Source of the DNA: Sporothrix humicola
Lineage: Eukaryota; Ascomycota; Sordariomycetes; Ophiostomatales; Ophiostomataceae
DNA length: 64,000 bases
Assembly: GCA_021396245.1 (NCBI GenBank)
Contig: WNYE01000008.1
Span: 124,001-188,000, forward strand
Direction of reading: 5' to 3'
The notes under the pieces were generated by a model that ran no database searches, was not told where the DNA came from, and saw only the letters and a program-made list of their open reading frames with translations. How positions within the stretch are numbered: the stretch's first letter is position 1; every line of letters begins with the position of its first letter. Both the position numbers and the translations under genes were made by a program. This document shows positions 12,376-24,477 of the stretch, piece after piece.

Positions 12376-15300
12376 ATAATGCCAACGGACGACGGCACGG
12401 CGTTCTCGGTGATGAAGGACGAACAGCGGTGAATGATATGAAGAATGTGTATTTATGATGTTGACCGTGTGTGTGTCAAGATTGACCCCGGTTACTGAAA
12501 TAATTATCAAACAAATTGGAACAATTTGCTATTTTTCTTTAACTTTCTGTCCATCGATGGTCGTCGACACTATGCGTGCTCCGTAACTGTATGCAGGTAG
12601 GACGCATGTGGCTCGTTCTGTTCAGCTGTCATGTCCAACAGGTCTCTGATGTCGATTTTGATGTGGATCTTGTCGTTGTCGTCGTCAACATTGCTGTTAT
12701 CGTCAATGGGTCCTCGATCGCCTGATGGGGCCTATCCACGGCAGCCATACTCAAAATAGCAAAACGTGGTGTGTTTGCCAGACAGGAAGCCGGAAGTGCC
12801 ACGACAGTTCCGCTATCGCTGTGCGTGGTGACCCGCTTTCCTGCCTTGAGACGATAAGTCAGGATTGGGCAGAAATGGCCAGCAAATAGCCAGCAATCGA
12901 CTGGCCCAGCTTGACTCGAGTGCACAGTTCCTTTGCGCACGTCGTTCTCCGTGGGAAGAGTGGCAGGCAAGGGCAAAATGGCCAAAAGACTATGCCAAGC
13001 CAGAAGAACGAGAGAGCGGACCGCCTTTTGCCCACAATTTCCCACAATTTCACGGCGGATTTGACCCCTTGCCCCCATACAGAAACAGAAACAGAGACCA
13101 GCCCAGAAGTCGAAAGAGGGTCCTTCAGGGCCAAGTGGCGCCCCTCTGGTTAGCGTAATCCGGGGAATGTGGGTTCTGGCTTTGGCCCATGTCGAAGGGG
13201 CACGAGAGGTGGACTGTCGAGAGGCGTGGATTCTTCAATTGACGAAAAGTCGCGATGTAAATGCCGTTGTAAACAAAAGATGATATGAGAATTGACAAAA
13301 ATTATCGCGAGATTTGAGTCTAACATCACATGTGAATCGATTGACTCAATTGACGGAAGGCACGTCGTAATTACGTGGTCAAATAATGGAAAGAGCGGTG
13401 GCAGGGCAGGCACGAAGGACGACGCAGGGCCTGACACACATTGGCACCTTCTTCTCAAAGCCAGTGCGAGAGCACGCACGACAAAGGGGCGAGGTGGTGA
13501 GTGTGTGGGAGAGTGAGAAACAGAAGATCCACTGAAAAACAGCGCTAGAGTCATCTCCGGCCAATCACAACATCTGCTTACCCCGCATTTGCTAGTGTCG
13601 TCTTGGGCCTGTTGAGCAATTGAGAGACGAAAGTCAGAGGGAGAAATGATGTCTGTGTGTGCTGGCTCGCTGGCTGGCTGGGTCGTTGCTTCCTGTTTTG
13701 CCACCAAAATAGCGCCGACACGCGAGGAATTAGTGGGAAAATGGGGCCTGCAAAATACGGAGCACGGAGCGGAGAGGCCCAAAATCTGGGGGAAAGAACG
13801 CGCCAGCATGTAGACGTTACCCACTTTCCGTCCCAGAAATAGCGTCGATATAGTGAAGAGGCAGCACGTCTGGGGTAAAGAACATGGGTAATGGGTACAA
13901 CTGGGGGCGAAGAGACCTCTTTTGACGGAAAAGCTGGAGACTTTCATCTTGCTGATTGTTATTCACAAGAAAGCGTACAATGCCATCGACGTTGGCGTAT
14001 TTTGTTCGTTGATTTACGGCGTCCTTTTGGTGGCTAACGAGCTGAAGCCCTCGCTGACGACCACTGTGACCTCGCTGCAACATTGCCCAGAGACCTGCTA
14101 TTTGCCTGTTGGCAGTTTTGTGAGACAGTGAGACACTGGCACAAGTCGACAAAATACGCAGGAGAGTAGCAGAGAGTACGCACGTCTGTGTGTGAGCGAC
14201 GCGCCAATCTGGGGTATTGCCAGTTTGTGCACTGCGCCCCCCTTTTACCCCAGGTGCCCAGGCGTCTTGCCTGTTTTGCCTGTTGTGTCGTTGTCACTCT
14301 TTCTCTTTCCCCGTTTCTGTTTGATGAATGTATATGCGCCTTCCCCCACGAAAGCAATCAGCCATCAGCCCAGAATGCACCTTCCACCCCTGTACACATG
14401 ACCTGTTTTCCCCCTCGGTGGTTGGTGGCCGCTTCCCTATGACGAAAGAACGCCGTCCCTAGGCAGGAACAATAGGCTGTTTGTGACTATTTGACAGCGT
14501 GCGACATGTAAATTTCAAAGAGCATTCCGCCGCAACAGGCAGGGGCAACCGCCTAGCCCAGGAGACCGTTGGCTGTCTCCTGCTGTGATTCCAATTTGTG
14601 TCTCTCGTGTCGCCCGCCACGCAACAACCATTCGGAAAGAGCATTTGACAATGGGAGAAGGCAAGAGGAAGAGTTGCCGGTGCTTTCTTTACGACAATAG
14701 AAAGGAAGAGTCATTTCCAGCACATCAAGACCACGTCCAAGTGGATTAATAAACCAAGTCCAAGTGACGAGTGACCTCATCCAACAAGGAAAGGACCAAT
14801 TCCAAGGGGGCGATGGCCAGACCAGCGCCTGGCCTAGACGAGCGAGACGTGAGAAAGGGAGGGCGGGCGTGATCACTCAATGGCTGGAGATGGATGAAAG
14901 GGCATGCGCGAACTGCCTTTGGCCGCTTTTTGGTTGCTTTTGGCCGCTTGGGACCTGCCCACGCCGCCCATTTCCCCTCGTCTCTGTGTCTCTGGTTCGT
15001 TCTTTCTCCGTCTGGGCTGACTGACGACTGGTTCGCCGTCGTTGGCACGCACCCAGGCACCGTCGTCTGGGGGTCGCTCTTTCCTTTCTGGGACGTCTTT
15101 CTGGGGATCTGATGCACAACACACACCTTCCCAGACTCGCAGACTTGCCTCAGATGGCCTGTCCCATTGTTCCCATCTGCCCATCTCGTCCCATCCCCCT
15201 CCTTTCGAGCCCTCCCCTCCTGATCGTTTCCTGGCTCCCTCGCCTTCGCCCTCTCCCTTTATTAACCCTCCATCGCCCTCTTCCCGTTCATGCCACACCC

Positions 15301-15687
15301 TTTCTTCCCTCTCCCCTCCTTTTCATCATCATTGTCTTGTTTTCATCGATCTTCCAACCAAATCTTGTCTTCTCTACCACATTTCCATCAAATACGACTC
15401 TACACAAACAAACTCAATCGATTTTCTATCAAAAGAGTCTCTTTCAACAGGTACGTGCATCTCATCTTGTCAGTCACCATCATCATCAGAATGCACAATC
15501 GTCGTTTATTCTGGTGATACAATCATTACTTCGTCGACTTTCATCACTTTCTGTCGCTTTCTGTCGCTTTCTGCATATAATTCTATCAAGTTATTAACAT
15601 CGCTTTGTGCCATTTCATCAGAACTCTTGATTTCCATCCTCCTCATCAATCTCCACTCCAAAACAAACACACAAACACTCCTTCAAC
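12376..15687. other. Intergenic, 3.3 kb
   Basis: The JEN1-like 3' region is followed by about 3 kb without a supportable gene. Open frames, including a 265-codon minus-strand one at 13150-13947, show no domain or gene-like composition. The last 500 nt become C/T-rich and probably form the promoter and leader of the small gene at 15688. Confidence 0.5.
15451..15621 (+). other. Possible 5'-UTR intron of the 109-aa gene
   Basis: A consensus donor (CAG|GTACGT) at 15451 is followed by a TTAAC branch-like site at about 15592 and a pyrimidine-preceded CAG ending at 15621. This leaves a short untranslated second part before the ATG at 15688. It is predicted from signals only; no transcript data were available. 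Confidence 0.4.
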
Positions 15688-16017
15688 ATGCCCGTCCGCA
15701 TTCCCGCTGCCCAGGCCACCGAGGTCTTCTCCTTTGGCGTCGCCGGTGTTGCTGGCTTCGCTCCCATCTACATGATGCTCGCACCCAGTGCCGAAGAGAC
15801 CATGGCCCGCCACACAACCCGCTGGGCCCCCCGGTGGGAGCATGTTGCACAGCGCTACATTTCGCCGCCCGTGCAGCACGCCATGCGCACCCACGTCACT
15901 CCCCCCGTCGAGCGCACGATGCAGCGCATGGACAAGGCCACCAACCACCACATGACGCGCGCTGCCCAGAACGTTGACCGCCGCATCCGCAACGGCATTC
16001 AGCGCGTGCAGAAGTAG
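15688..16017 (+). CDS. Small protein of unknown function (109 aa)
   Basis: A 109-aa open frame that starts in good context after a long C/T-rich leader (caacATGC). Its codon use resembles that of the clear genes, and it ends just before an AT-rich 3' region. Residues 8-32 form one hydrophobic stretch rich in Gly, Ala and Val, long enough for a membrane helix. The rest is basic and rich in His, Arg, Met and Gln, with several Pro-Pro-Val turns, and reads as an amphipathic soluble tail. There are no Cys residues and no cleavable signal peptide. A small membrane-anchored protein, possibly mitochondrial, would fit, but I do not recognise the family and assign no function. GC-rich codon use against an AT-rich surround is the main reason to call it real. 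Confidence 0.65.
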   Translation: MPVRIPAAQATEVFSFGVAGVAGFAPIYMMLAPSAEETMARHTTRWAPRWEHVAQRYISPPVQHAMRTHVTPPVERTMQRMDKATNHHMTRAAQNVDRRIRNGIQRVQK

Positions 16018-17219
16018 ACGATATGGACAATATGAAGTTGTTTTTATCGATTCTACTTGTACATTTTCCCCCTCTTCTTCTCTCTTGAACATACCTCTTT
16101 CCCTTTGTCTCCTTGCATATGGGACTAGATTCAGGATGGTTTGCATGAAACAGAGTTCATGATTATTTTTATTGATGACTGTTTAGGATTTTATGGTTGG
16201 TTTCATTTGTTCATGGTTGATCATTTGCGTTTGATTTTTCTTGTTCTTTTCGTTTGTATTTATCACATACTTTCTTGATGGCAGTGATGGAATGTTGGTG
16301 ACTGGTCTCTTATCATTGACCACGCCTACATTCGGATCCCCATCAATACTTTCTCGTTATGCTAAGAACCTGTCCATTGTAGGCAGCGCCTTCTTGAATA
16401 GCAAACGGAATAAATCTAGTATTTACACCACATAACTTCGTCTGTTGTGCATTCATAAGATGGTGTAATTTTCGTGATGATTCTCAGAAGATGATTTTTT
16501 TTGGCTTATGGAAACGCATGTTTGATCACGATGTTCATCACCATCCCGTCAGCTGTCTCCTGATTCCCATTTCAATTATAAACAGTGTGGCGAGAGTATC
16601 GTCAAATCGTAATTACGAGCGCCGCATTCGATTGATTCTCGCCTTTCGTCTCTTTTTGACCCTACCTGACTCCTCAAAACACACAAAAATATCTCAGGTG
16701 AGGGGAAGGGCAAAAATTATGTGCGAGGGATACGTTCTGTTTAGAGGAAAAAGGAATACAGCAGGACACTCCAAATAGCAGCAGGACTCACTCAATTGAG
16801 TGACCCGGGCGGCAATAATATAATACGGCCTTTGTTTCCATCAATGAAAGAAGTGTCTCACATTACAAGAACGCCGTTTCATTAGCACCTAAAGGGCGCC
16901 ATCGTGACTAGTCACGTGCTACGCTGTTTAAGTGGGAGGCGAAATACAATGTACAGATTTTGTTTATAATTCTCAAAATCAAGGGGTCACAAGAGGATTT
17001 TTTTATATCTATCGATTCAATCTCGGTATGATCACGAGTTTGTCCAAAGCAAAAACCATGATCAAGTAGCGCACTCACTAAAACTATTGCTCAAACTCCG
17101 TCGCCTATTCTCCCTCAAGCATTTGAATTATATATCTTTGATTTATTCTATCTGCACCTTTCAGCTTTCACCGTCTATTTTTCTCAAGTATCATTATGTA
17201 TATCACCCATCTCATCTCT
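16018..17219. other. Intergenic, 1.2 kb, AT-rich
   Basis: This lies between the convergent 3' ends of the 109-aa gene and the Dal5-type transporter. It is AT-rich with long T runs, and no coding sequence is visible. It probably contains both transcription terminators. Confidence 0.6.
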
Positions 17220-18985
17220 TTAATGAGCAAACCGGAAATCAAGACGCTTGCTACCCTCATCCTTAGTAGTGGCCAGGTAGGTCAGGCGCTCGTCCTCGGA
17301 CATGGCGTTCCAGCGGGCATCACGAGTCTTGTTGCGCCAGACATAGTAGGCCTTGGTCAACAGGTAGACAACAATGTTGCCACAGCAAATGGAGAGCAGC
17401 GCGCGGTTACCGCGGCGGTAGAGCGGAGCATCGTCGGCACGGTAAATGTTGGACGAGATGACACCACCAGCCTGGACGACCATGTTGTAGCAAGCGGCCG
17501 AAACGGTGCGAGAGCGCACCGAGTTGGAGTTGCGCGAGTTCCAGCCGACCTGGATGGGATGGGCATTGGGGTACGACAGGAAGAGAGTGGTGACCGTGAA
17601 GATGACCCACTTGCTGGTGGTCGAAGTGTCGACAACATACAAGTAAATCAAGAAGGGAAGGGCCCAGACCTGGCCAATCATGGCAGTGAAGGTGAGCTCG
17701 TTCCAGATCTCGGCAACATAGGTCAGTCCCATCATGGTGATAATGTGCAGCACCGTGTACGGGATCGTGAGCAAGTTGGTCTGGAAGGTACCGAAGCCAA
17801 GGCCCTTAAGCGACAGAGTGAGGTACTGGGCAGGGGGCGTCATGGGAATCTGGAACAAGAGACCGATGACATAAAGTGGCCACAGGTCGTAGTCACGCAG
17901 ACTTTTCCACAGAGTGCGGGGCGTAATGGGCTGGCGATTGTGCATGGTGCTCTTGGTGGGGTCTTCGCGGAGAACGCGGTTGACGATGATCTTTTCTTCC
18001 TTTTCGCTGAACCAGCCCTTCCTGCCACGGAACCAGCTGGGCGTCTGGCAAGGGCCGGCCGGCATAAGGACGCCCGACAGAAGGCCGATGACAAGGGTCA
18101 GCAGGCCCTCGACCAGGAACAGCCAGCGCCAGCCGGACTGGCCGGCAACACCGCGCATGTGCAGGAGGCCGAAGGCGAGAATAGCAGACAGAATATCGGC
18201 GATGCTCATGGCCATCCAGAAGAAAGAGAGGCGGATCGACAGCTCAAAGTGCTTGTAGAAGTACGAGAGGTAGAGGATAATGTCGGGAATAAAACCGCCC
18301 TGGAGAATGCCGAGCAGGGCACGGGTGGCCAAGAAGGACGACCGGCCGTTAAGCCAGAACTGGGAGAAGGCGACGATGGACCACAGAATCATTTGTAGCG
18401 GGATCCAGCGGTCGGGGCCCATCCACTTGGAGACAAGCTGGGACGGCAGCTCGGCGCACATAAACGACAACTTGAACACGGAATTTCCCAAGTTGTAATC
18501 TGGAAGATGTTAGTATGGAAAACAAACATATAAAAAAACCGGAGTGAGGGTGAAGACTCACCATTCGTGGTCATGTGGAGGTCTTTCAAAAAGTTGTCGG
18601 TCAATGCCTGGACCAGGTTCGAACGATCCAGCTCCAGCGACATGAACATGACGCAGGCCCAGACCATGATGCGGAAGTCGACCTTGCGGATCAGCCGGCC
18701 CTCCTCGCGCCAGGTCCAGCGGAAGTTGGGGTCGAAGCGGTGGACATTCTCCCAGTTGGAGGGCGGCTGGTACTTTTCAGCCGACTCGGGATCGTCAAAG
18801 ACGCTGGGCTGTGTGGCAATGGCATCCGGGTCGTAGGTGCCGCGCTTCTGCCACCAAAACTGCTTTTCCTTGACGGGCAGACCGAGCTCGGGGATGCCGT
18901 TGCGCTGGGAATCAGAAACATCCGAGTCGGTCAATGACACAACGGTTGCAATGGCCGACTTGTCTTTGATGAGGACGGTGGCCAT
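17220..18985 (-). CDS. Dal5-type (ACS family) MFS transporter, Seo1/Soa1-like
   Basis: A two-exon gene: exon 1 is 18562-18985 and exon 2 is 17220-18499, with a 62-nt intron (GTGAGT...CAG) whose removal restores the family motif TNDYNLGNSVFKLSF. The 567-aa product has a hydrophilic N-terminus of about 110 residues, then a typical ACS-family permease: LDRSN in helix 1, SKWMGPDRWIPLQ after helix 2, RALLGILQGGFIPD in helix 4, and GWRWLFLVEG before helix 6. The family imports organic anions (allantoate, nicotinate, pantothenate, biotin) and, in the Seo1/Soa1/Yct1 branch, sulfur compounds. The GPDRWIP and QGGFIPDIILYLSYFY wording resembles the Seo1/Soa1 type as I know it. The next gene on the right is a TauD-like dioxygenase, which makes a sulfonate substrate plausible but unproven. 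Confidence 0.88.
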
Positions 18986-21900
18986 GTTGGGAATAGAGAG
19001 TGTGTGGAAATAATATAAATAGAGAGGGGAGAAAATGAAGGGGGGAGGGATAAAGCAAAGGAAACGAAATGTAGAAGGCACTCTCCTTGATAAAGGATGA
19101 TCCCTAAATGCACACGGCTCAAGCTGTCGAACTGTTAGAATGAAGATAAAAATCAAAATGAGGCCGGGATGTAGATGCCCTTTTTATTTTATTTTTGATC
19201 CGGAAGTCCAGCCGAGCTTTGCTTGCCAGGTCCGGACCAACAGTCCATCGCATGGTAACATCATTTTTTGTGACAGCTCGTGGCTCTGTGGCGATCTCAG
19301 CCGAGTTGGTAGAGTCTGCAGACATTGTAGAGTCTGCTCCTATTTTTTTTCTTTCTTTTTTTCCTAGGGAGGAATTGTTAGATGTGGTGATCGGCGGGCC
19401 TCCCAGCCAAGAGCGATGGCACAATCGCCACTTTTCCTTGTCTACGAGTATGGTACGTCGCAATGGCCAGGTCTACGGCCAAAGCGTGTAAGTGGATAGG
19501 CTGGCGCTGTCCTTGCATGCAAATACTTACAAAAGAAGGCACAAAAGGCTGGGCCAAAAGAAAAAATCAACAGAGAAACGGAGCTGGCCAAGACCTGGCC
19601 CTGCCAAAATTCGCCGGCACGAAACAATCGGCCAAAGTGACGAGATGCACTTTAGATAGAGATTGGGCTGTTTTCATTGGTGCTTGGCGTTGGTGTCGCC
19701 TTATCCTCTAAAATCTAAAAGGGGCGCCCTCTGGGTCCAAAATGGCTGCAAAATGGGCCTTGCCTTACACGAGAGCCACGAGCTAGTGATATAAAAGGGA
19801 TTCTATATAGAAAAAGGCGAGCACAAGGCGAAAAGAAAGCAAATCAAGTGCAACTGGAATGGCAGTTGAAAACAATATGCTTTCAATGTTGATCTGGGTA
19901 GACTCGACCATGCATCGCGTACATGGCAGATGGGGACAATGTTTGACACTCCTATGATGGAAGAAAAACAAATGGTAATAATGACTAGAAATATTGAACA
20001 AAAGACATCATATCGCATGACGCATGTATGGTCTGGGCAGGCCGGAATACGCCTCTATTTTCTTCTTTTGTGTTTCTTCATTTTTTTCTTTGAGTTCTTC
20101 AGCTGTGATCGATCACGCATTGCATCTTATTCTCATCACATCTTCATTCTGACATCCTTCACTGTTTACTTTTAAAGGAACGAGACTTGCGAGTCACCGA
20201 GATATCACATCCCTGGTGACAAATGGCGTGAACCACATGGAGTCGGGGAGCTCGCGGACAAAAAGTCGATTGTTTGGTCTTTCGTCGATGAAGAAAAAAG
20301 GAAAGATGTATTCGTGGGGAGAAAAGATGAGTGGGAACGAAGGGATGAGGATAAGCTTACCGCAGATTGTCAATTAAGTATGCATTAACCCACACTCCAG
20401 CGTTTTCATCTTGTTGACTCTGCTGCGGGTGGTCCATTCCATATCTATCGGGTGTGTGTTCCATTTTGCGTCATTGCAAGGCTTGATGTCGACGCACCGC
20501 CAGGGCCAGGAACACGCATAAACGATGGGAGCTGGAATAAAATGCATCTAGACCCAGGGAGCCGGCTAGACCGCCATCGCAACAGCCGAGTCAGTTTCCA
20601 GTCTATTATCAGCCACCCGGGGCCAAGGCAAGCTTGTTAACGTCGTCTTTCGGCCGTGCCTCGACTCTCAGCTCCGTGACCTTGCGATGGCGTCTTTTGG
20701 ACTCGTTCTTTACACTCGACATGTTCAGCCAACTTTTCTTTTCTTTTCTGCAGAACTTTACCACAACTCCCATACCTTGTCACTGGTCGCCATCCATCAG
20801 TTGACGGAATGTTGCCGTCTTTGGGAACTTGACATGTTCCAGGCCCTTGGGACGGAATGACTGGCGATTGGCAACGGCTGAAACGAGAGTCGTCTATTCC
20901 AATCCTACAACACAAGATAAACGAAGCACGGTCAGGCCGAGTCGTGTTCAATAACCGAGGATCTCTATTCCGTGTCAAACTATTGTGCACCTATTTTTTG
21001 GTCCCGAAAGCGAAGAGCATATATCAAATATGGCCCATGCACTGGCCAATAACATTCCTACCTTTACTTATCATCAACATCTTCTCATATTCGGTCTCGC
21101 TTTCTTTAACTTCCCCTCCTCTTGGCAATATTGCAACAAAGCACACATTCAACGGACTTCAACCAAGTCTAAGACGAAGTAACAGGTCGATATTCGGTGC
21201 TTACAAGAACCAAAATTCTCATAGATCGGAATTCAAGCCGTAGATATTTTGGCTGTATCGCCGCGTGAATCGCGGAGTCCGGATGTATCGGGCTCTTTAA
21301 ACGTCCGGGACGGACTTCCATCGTCACTTTGTCGTTTGTTTTTCTTGATAAAAATCTCGAAATACCTTTTTGTCTAAACTTGCCTGCCCACTTCCCCAGA
21401 CGCTTGTGTGATATTGCGTGACGCTGTAATCGTGATCGCCCGGGCCACTGACGCGACTAAAATACTGCCCGTAGACGCCCTAATCTGCAGTGAACTACTG
21501 GCGGCAGCCTCGCAGAAATGGCCCGTAACATTCCCCCGCCAATTGCATCCTATCGGTGCCCCGTCTCGCCGACGATACTGCAAAGACATCGGTCATGTTC
21601 GTCTCCCATGTTCATCTTGGCCCGTCTGGCCCCTGTGGCTTTTGTTTCGTTTCCTTGTCTTGTCTCTTTGTTCTACCCAAAACGGCCCTGGATGGTAGTG
21701 AACCTCTCGGCTCTGTGGGGCCAGGTCCGCTGCGGGATCTTGGATTTAGCGCCTTTTGCCCCCTGTCCCCCACGCGGCGGCACTAACACGACCAAGGCCA
21801 GGTCTGGGCCAATCCTACTTGAAGCTGACTTTTTGAGATTGTGCCATCGACTTGCAAAATGGCAGAATGGCACTTGGCAATGAAGATATCATGATTCGGT

Positions 21901-23127
21901 CTCTTGATTTTTGTTTGATTTTCACAAGACATCGACGTTATCTACAGCCAATAATTCTACAACAAGTAGTAGAGAAATGGTAGTAGATGAAGAACAATAA
22001 CAAAACATTGGACCAAATCAGTCAAAATAGGGCCAAAGAAAGAGCAAACGATTGCTTTTCACGAATTCATAGAAACGAGACCGGCGCCAAGGCTAGACAG
22101 CTGGTTAGAGGATTTTGTTGTCACCCAAGAAGCTGCTTCGACATATAAATTTTTCTGCTTTTATTCTTAATTTCTTCCTTGCTTAATAAAATGAGTAGAA
22201 AACTTGATCATGCACCTGTATCGTACGGTTGTCGCAGTCAAGAATTCGTATCAGATGGGCCGAGGATATGGACCAATCCGGAGCAACATGTACCAAAGCA
22301 GGCTTTGCTTCTTTGTCCATCTTAAGCCGCATATTTATTTTTGATGCGATCACGACAGCCCGACTTTGAATTTCATGATCGAAGCTACAGCTTGCTCCGC
22401 CAAATAAGCTTTCAAGATGTCTTGACATGACCGATGTAAACAAGTGTTTCTGTGTTGGTGAGTATGGCATCTTTTGTTTTACTCGCCTCTTTCAAACATT
22501 TTTGGTAACTCTTTTTCTCCTCCCGCCTCATCACTTTTCCAAAATGTACGTTATTGATTCCAATCAGACGTTGCTTCTCGCCCTTGGCTTGCTCGTTCTC
22601 GTTCTCTCAAACTCTCGCTCGTTTTGTTCTTGGCTGGGAGCCGACGTTCTGCCTTTCCCCCCTTCCAATCGAATCATACGTCCTTCATCCCACGAGCCAT
22701 GCGTGTATATTCTCTACTTTTTACTTTCTAGCTTTTGAAGGTGCCATCCGCGCTTGTCGCCCGTTTTCGAGAAAGAAAGCATACAAAATACGCCAGTGAT
22801 AATTCAGAGGGTTGTCACGCAAGAGGACAAACTCCAACGTATTGCAGAAGAAAAGAAGAAAATGGCAAACGAGTGACTCGTCCGTCGGAAGTCGGAGCGA
22901 CGATCGCCTTTGGCGGGGTTGGCCCTCAAAATGGCGACTACGAGGCATCCCTCATGTCGTGCATGTCTGTTGTGACCATCGTGATATATAAAGTAGACGA
23001 GCAATCGTCTTTCTTGGCTTGATATTTCTTTTTCCATCAGGTTATTATTCCATTCATCTCGTAATATTACTTCCATCACAGTCATATATTCCCAATACTT
23101 ATTTCGTACCCAACTACATTATCCACC
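18986..23127. other. Intergenic, 4.1 kb, between transporter and dioxygenase
   Basis: The region separates the divergently transcribed Dal5-type transporter and the TauD-like gene, so it contains both promoters. I see no supportable gene; open frames stay below about 130 codons and lack domains. A T-rich tract lies at 19340-19366, and AT-rich DNA at 19800-20160 and 21880-22200. C/T-rich DNA at about 22480-22735 precedes the dioxygenase. Confidence 0.5.
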
Positions 23128-24477
23128 ATGGCTCCCGGTGCTGTCGAGAACCTCCCCATTCCCTCGGAGCCCCTTGATTCCGTCAAGGAGGTTGCCACCG
23201 CTGTCGTTGTCCCTGTGACTGAGGAGGTCTCTGTCGAGGCCCCTGTTGAGGCTCCGGCTGTTGAGGCCGCTCCTGCCGTTACTGAGGAGGCTCCTGCCGC
23301 CGAGGCTACATCTGCCCAGGAAGCTGCTGTGGAGACACCTGCTGAGGTCGCTCCTGCCGAAACTGCGGCCCCCACCACCGAAGCTGCTCCTGCCGCTGAA
23401 GAGCCCGCCCCGTCTGCTGAGGCCACTCCTATCTGGACCCACCGTGAGCCGCTGAAGCTCGCCGGTGTTCTCGACGAGTTCAAGTCCATCGACCTCACAC
23501 CAACCATTGGCACCGAGTTCCCCGAGGCCAACCTCGTCGACTGGCTCAACAGCCCCAATGCTGACGCCCTCATTCGCGATCTCGCCATTACCATTTCCCA
23601 GCGCGGCGTCGTCTTCTTCCGCAACCAGTCCAACCTCACCAACGACCTGCAGAAGGACCTGATCCTCAAGCTCGGCGAGCTGACGGGCCGCCCTTCCACG
23701 TCGTCGCTGCACATCCACCCCATCCTCAACTCGGAGCGCGACCTCGGCGGCGAGGACCCGCAGATCAGCACCATCAGCTCTGTTCAGCAGGAGAAGTACT
23801 ACCGCAACGTTCCGGGCGATGCCTCTCTGAGCCCCAAGAAACAGGCCCGCGGCGCCTGGCACAGTGATATTGCCTTTGAGCCCGTGCCTGCCGACTACAC
23901 GTCGCTGCGCCTCGTGCAGCTGCCCAAGACCGGCGGTGACACTCTGTGGGCGTCGGGCTACGATGTCTACGACTCGCTCAGCAAGCCGTACCAGCAGTTC
24001 CTGGAATCGCTGAGCGTCACCTTCCACCAGCCCGGCTTCGGCCAGGTCGCCGAGCGCTCCGGCTTCAAGCTGTACGACAAGCCCCGCGGCGCGCCCGAGA
24101 ACGTCGGCTCCGAGCTCAAGGCCGTGCACCCTGTCGTGCGCACGAACCCCGTCACGGGCTGGAAGAGCATCTTCCCCGTTGGTGGCCACGTCGGCCACAT
24201 TAACGGCGTCACCGAGGAGGAGAGCAAGTCGCTGCTGGCCTGGTTCCTCGACCTCGTATACAAGAACCACGATCTGCAGGTCCGCTTCAAGTGGCAAAAC
24301 GAAAACGACATTGCCATTTGGGACAACCGCAGCGTCTTCCACACGGCAACCTTTGATTTCCGCGGCCAGGGCGACCGCTTCGGCAACCGTGTCGTCGGTC
24401 TGGGCGAGCGGCCCTACTTTGACCCTCAGAGCACGTCGCGCCGCGAGGAGCTGGGCATTGAGCACGGCCGCTTATAA
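23128..24477 (+). CDS. TauD-like Fe(II)/2-oxoglutarate sulfonate dioxygenase
   Basis: An intronless 449-aa enzyme of the TauD/TfdA family (caccATGG start). Members hydroxylate the carbon next to the sulfonate of taurine or alkanesulfonates, releasing sulfite for sulfur assimilation; yeast Jlp1 is the fungal example. The iron-binding facial triad is visible as H245-x-D247 (AWHSDIAF) and H405 (SVFHTATF), with R417 and R421 following at the spacing expected for 2-oxoglutarate and substrate binding. The HPVVRTNPVTGWKSIF block (334-349) is also typical. Unusual is residues 25-101, a repetitive Glu/Ala/Pro/Val tract before the catalytic domain that TauD relatives normally lack. It gives no clear targeting signal. 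The substrate could also be another sulfonate or a chlorophenoxy-type acid. Confidence 0.88.
   Translation: MAPGAVENLPIPSEPLDSVKEVATAVVVPVTEEVSVEAPVEAPAVEAAPAVTEEAPAAEATSAQEAAVETPAEVAPAETAAPTTEAAPAAEEPAPSAEATPIWTHREPLKLAGVLDEFKSIDLTPTIGTEFPEANLVDWLNSPNADALIRDLAITISQRGVVFFRNQSNLTNDLQKDLILKLGELTGRPSTSSLHIHPILNSERDLGGEDPQISTISSVQQEKYYRNVPGDASLSPKKQARGAWHSDIAFEPVPADYTSLRLVQLPKTGGDTLWASGYDVYDSLSKPYQQFLESLSVTFHQPGFGQVAERSGFKLYDKPRGAPENVGSELKAVHPVVRTNPVTGWKSIFPVGGHVGHINGVTEEESKSLLAWFLDLVYKNHDLQVRFKWQNENDIAIWDNRSVFHTATFDFRGQGDRFGNRVVGLGERPYFDPQSTSRREELGIEHGRL
23200..23430 (+). repeat. Glu/Ala/Pro/Val low-complexity coding tract
   Basis: This stretch encodes residues 25-101 of the TauD-like protein, built from imperfect repeats such as EAPAVEAAPAVTEEAPAAEA. 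The composition is acidic, proline-rich and almost free of aromatic residues, so it is expected to be disordered. Confidence 0.85.

Noticed and set aside
10879..12510. 543-codon open frame antisense to JEN1
   Set aside because: It exactly overlays a clear JEN1-family gene; strong GC bias at third positions keeps the opposite strand open. No domain of its own.
13150..13947. 265-codon minus-strand open frame
   Set aside because: No domain, mixed Ser/Pro/Cys composition, no convincing start context; reads as noncoding DNA.
17196..18398. 400-codon open frame antisense to the Dal5-type transporter
   Set aside because: Shadow of the transporter, which has intact family motifs and a supported intron.
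23119..24465. 448-codon open frame antisense to the TauD-like gene
   Set aside because: Shadow caused by biased codon use of the dioxygenase gene.
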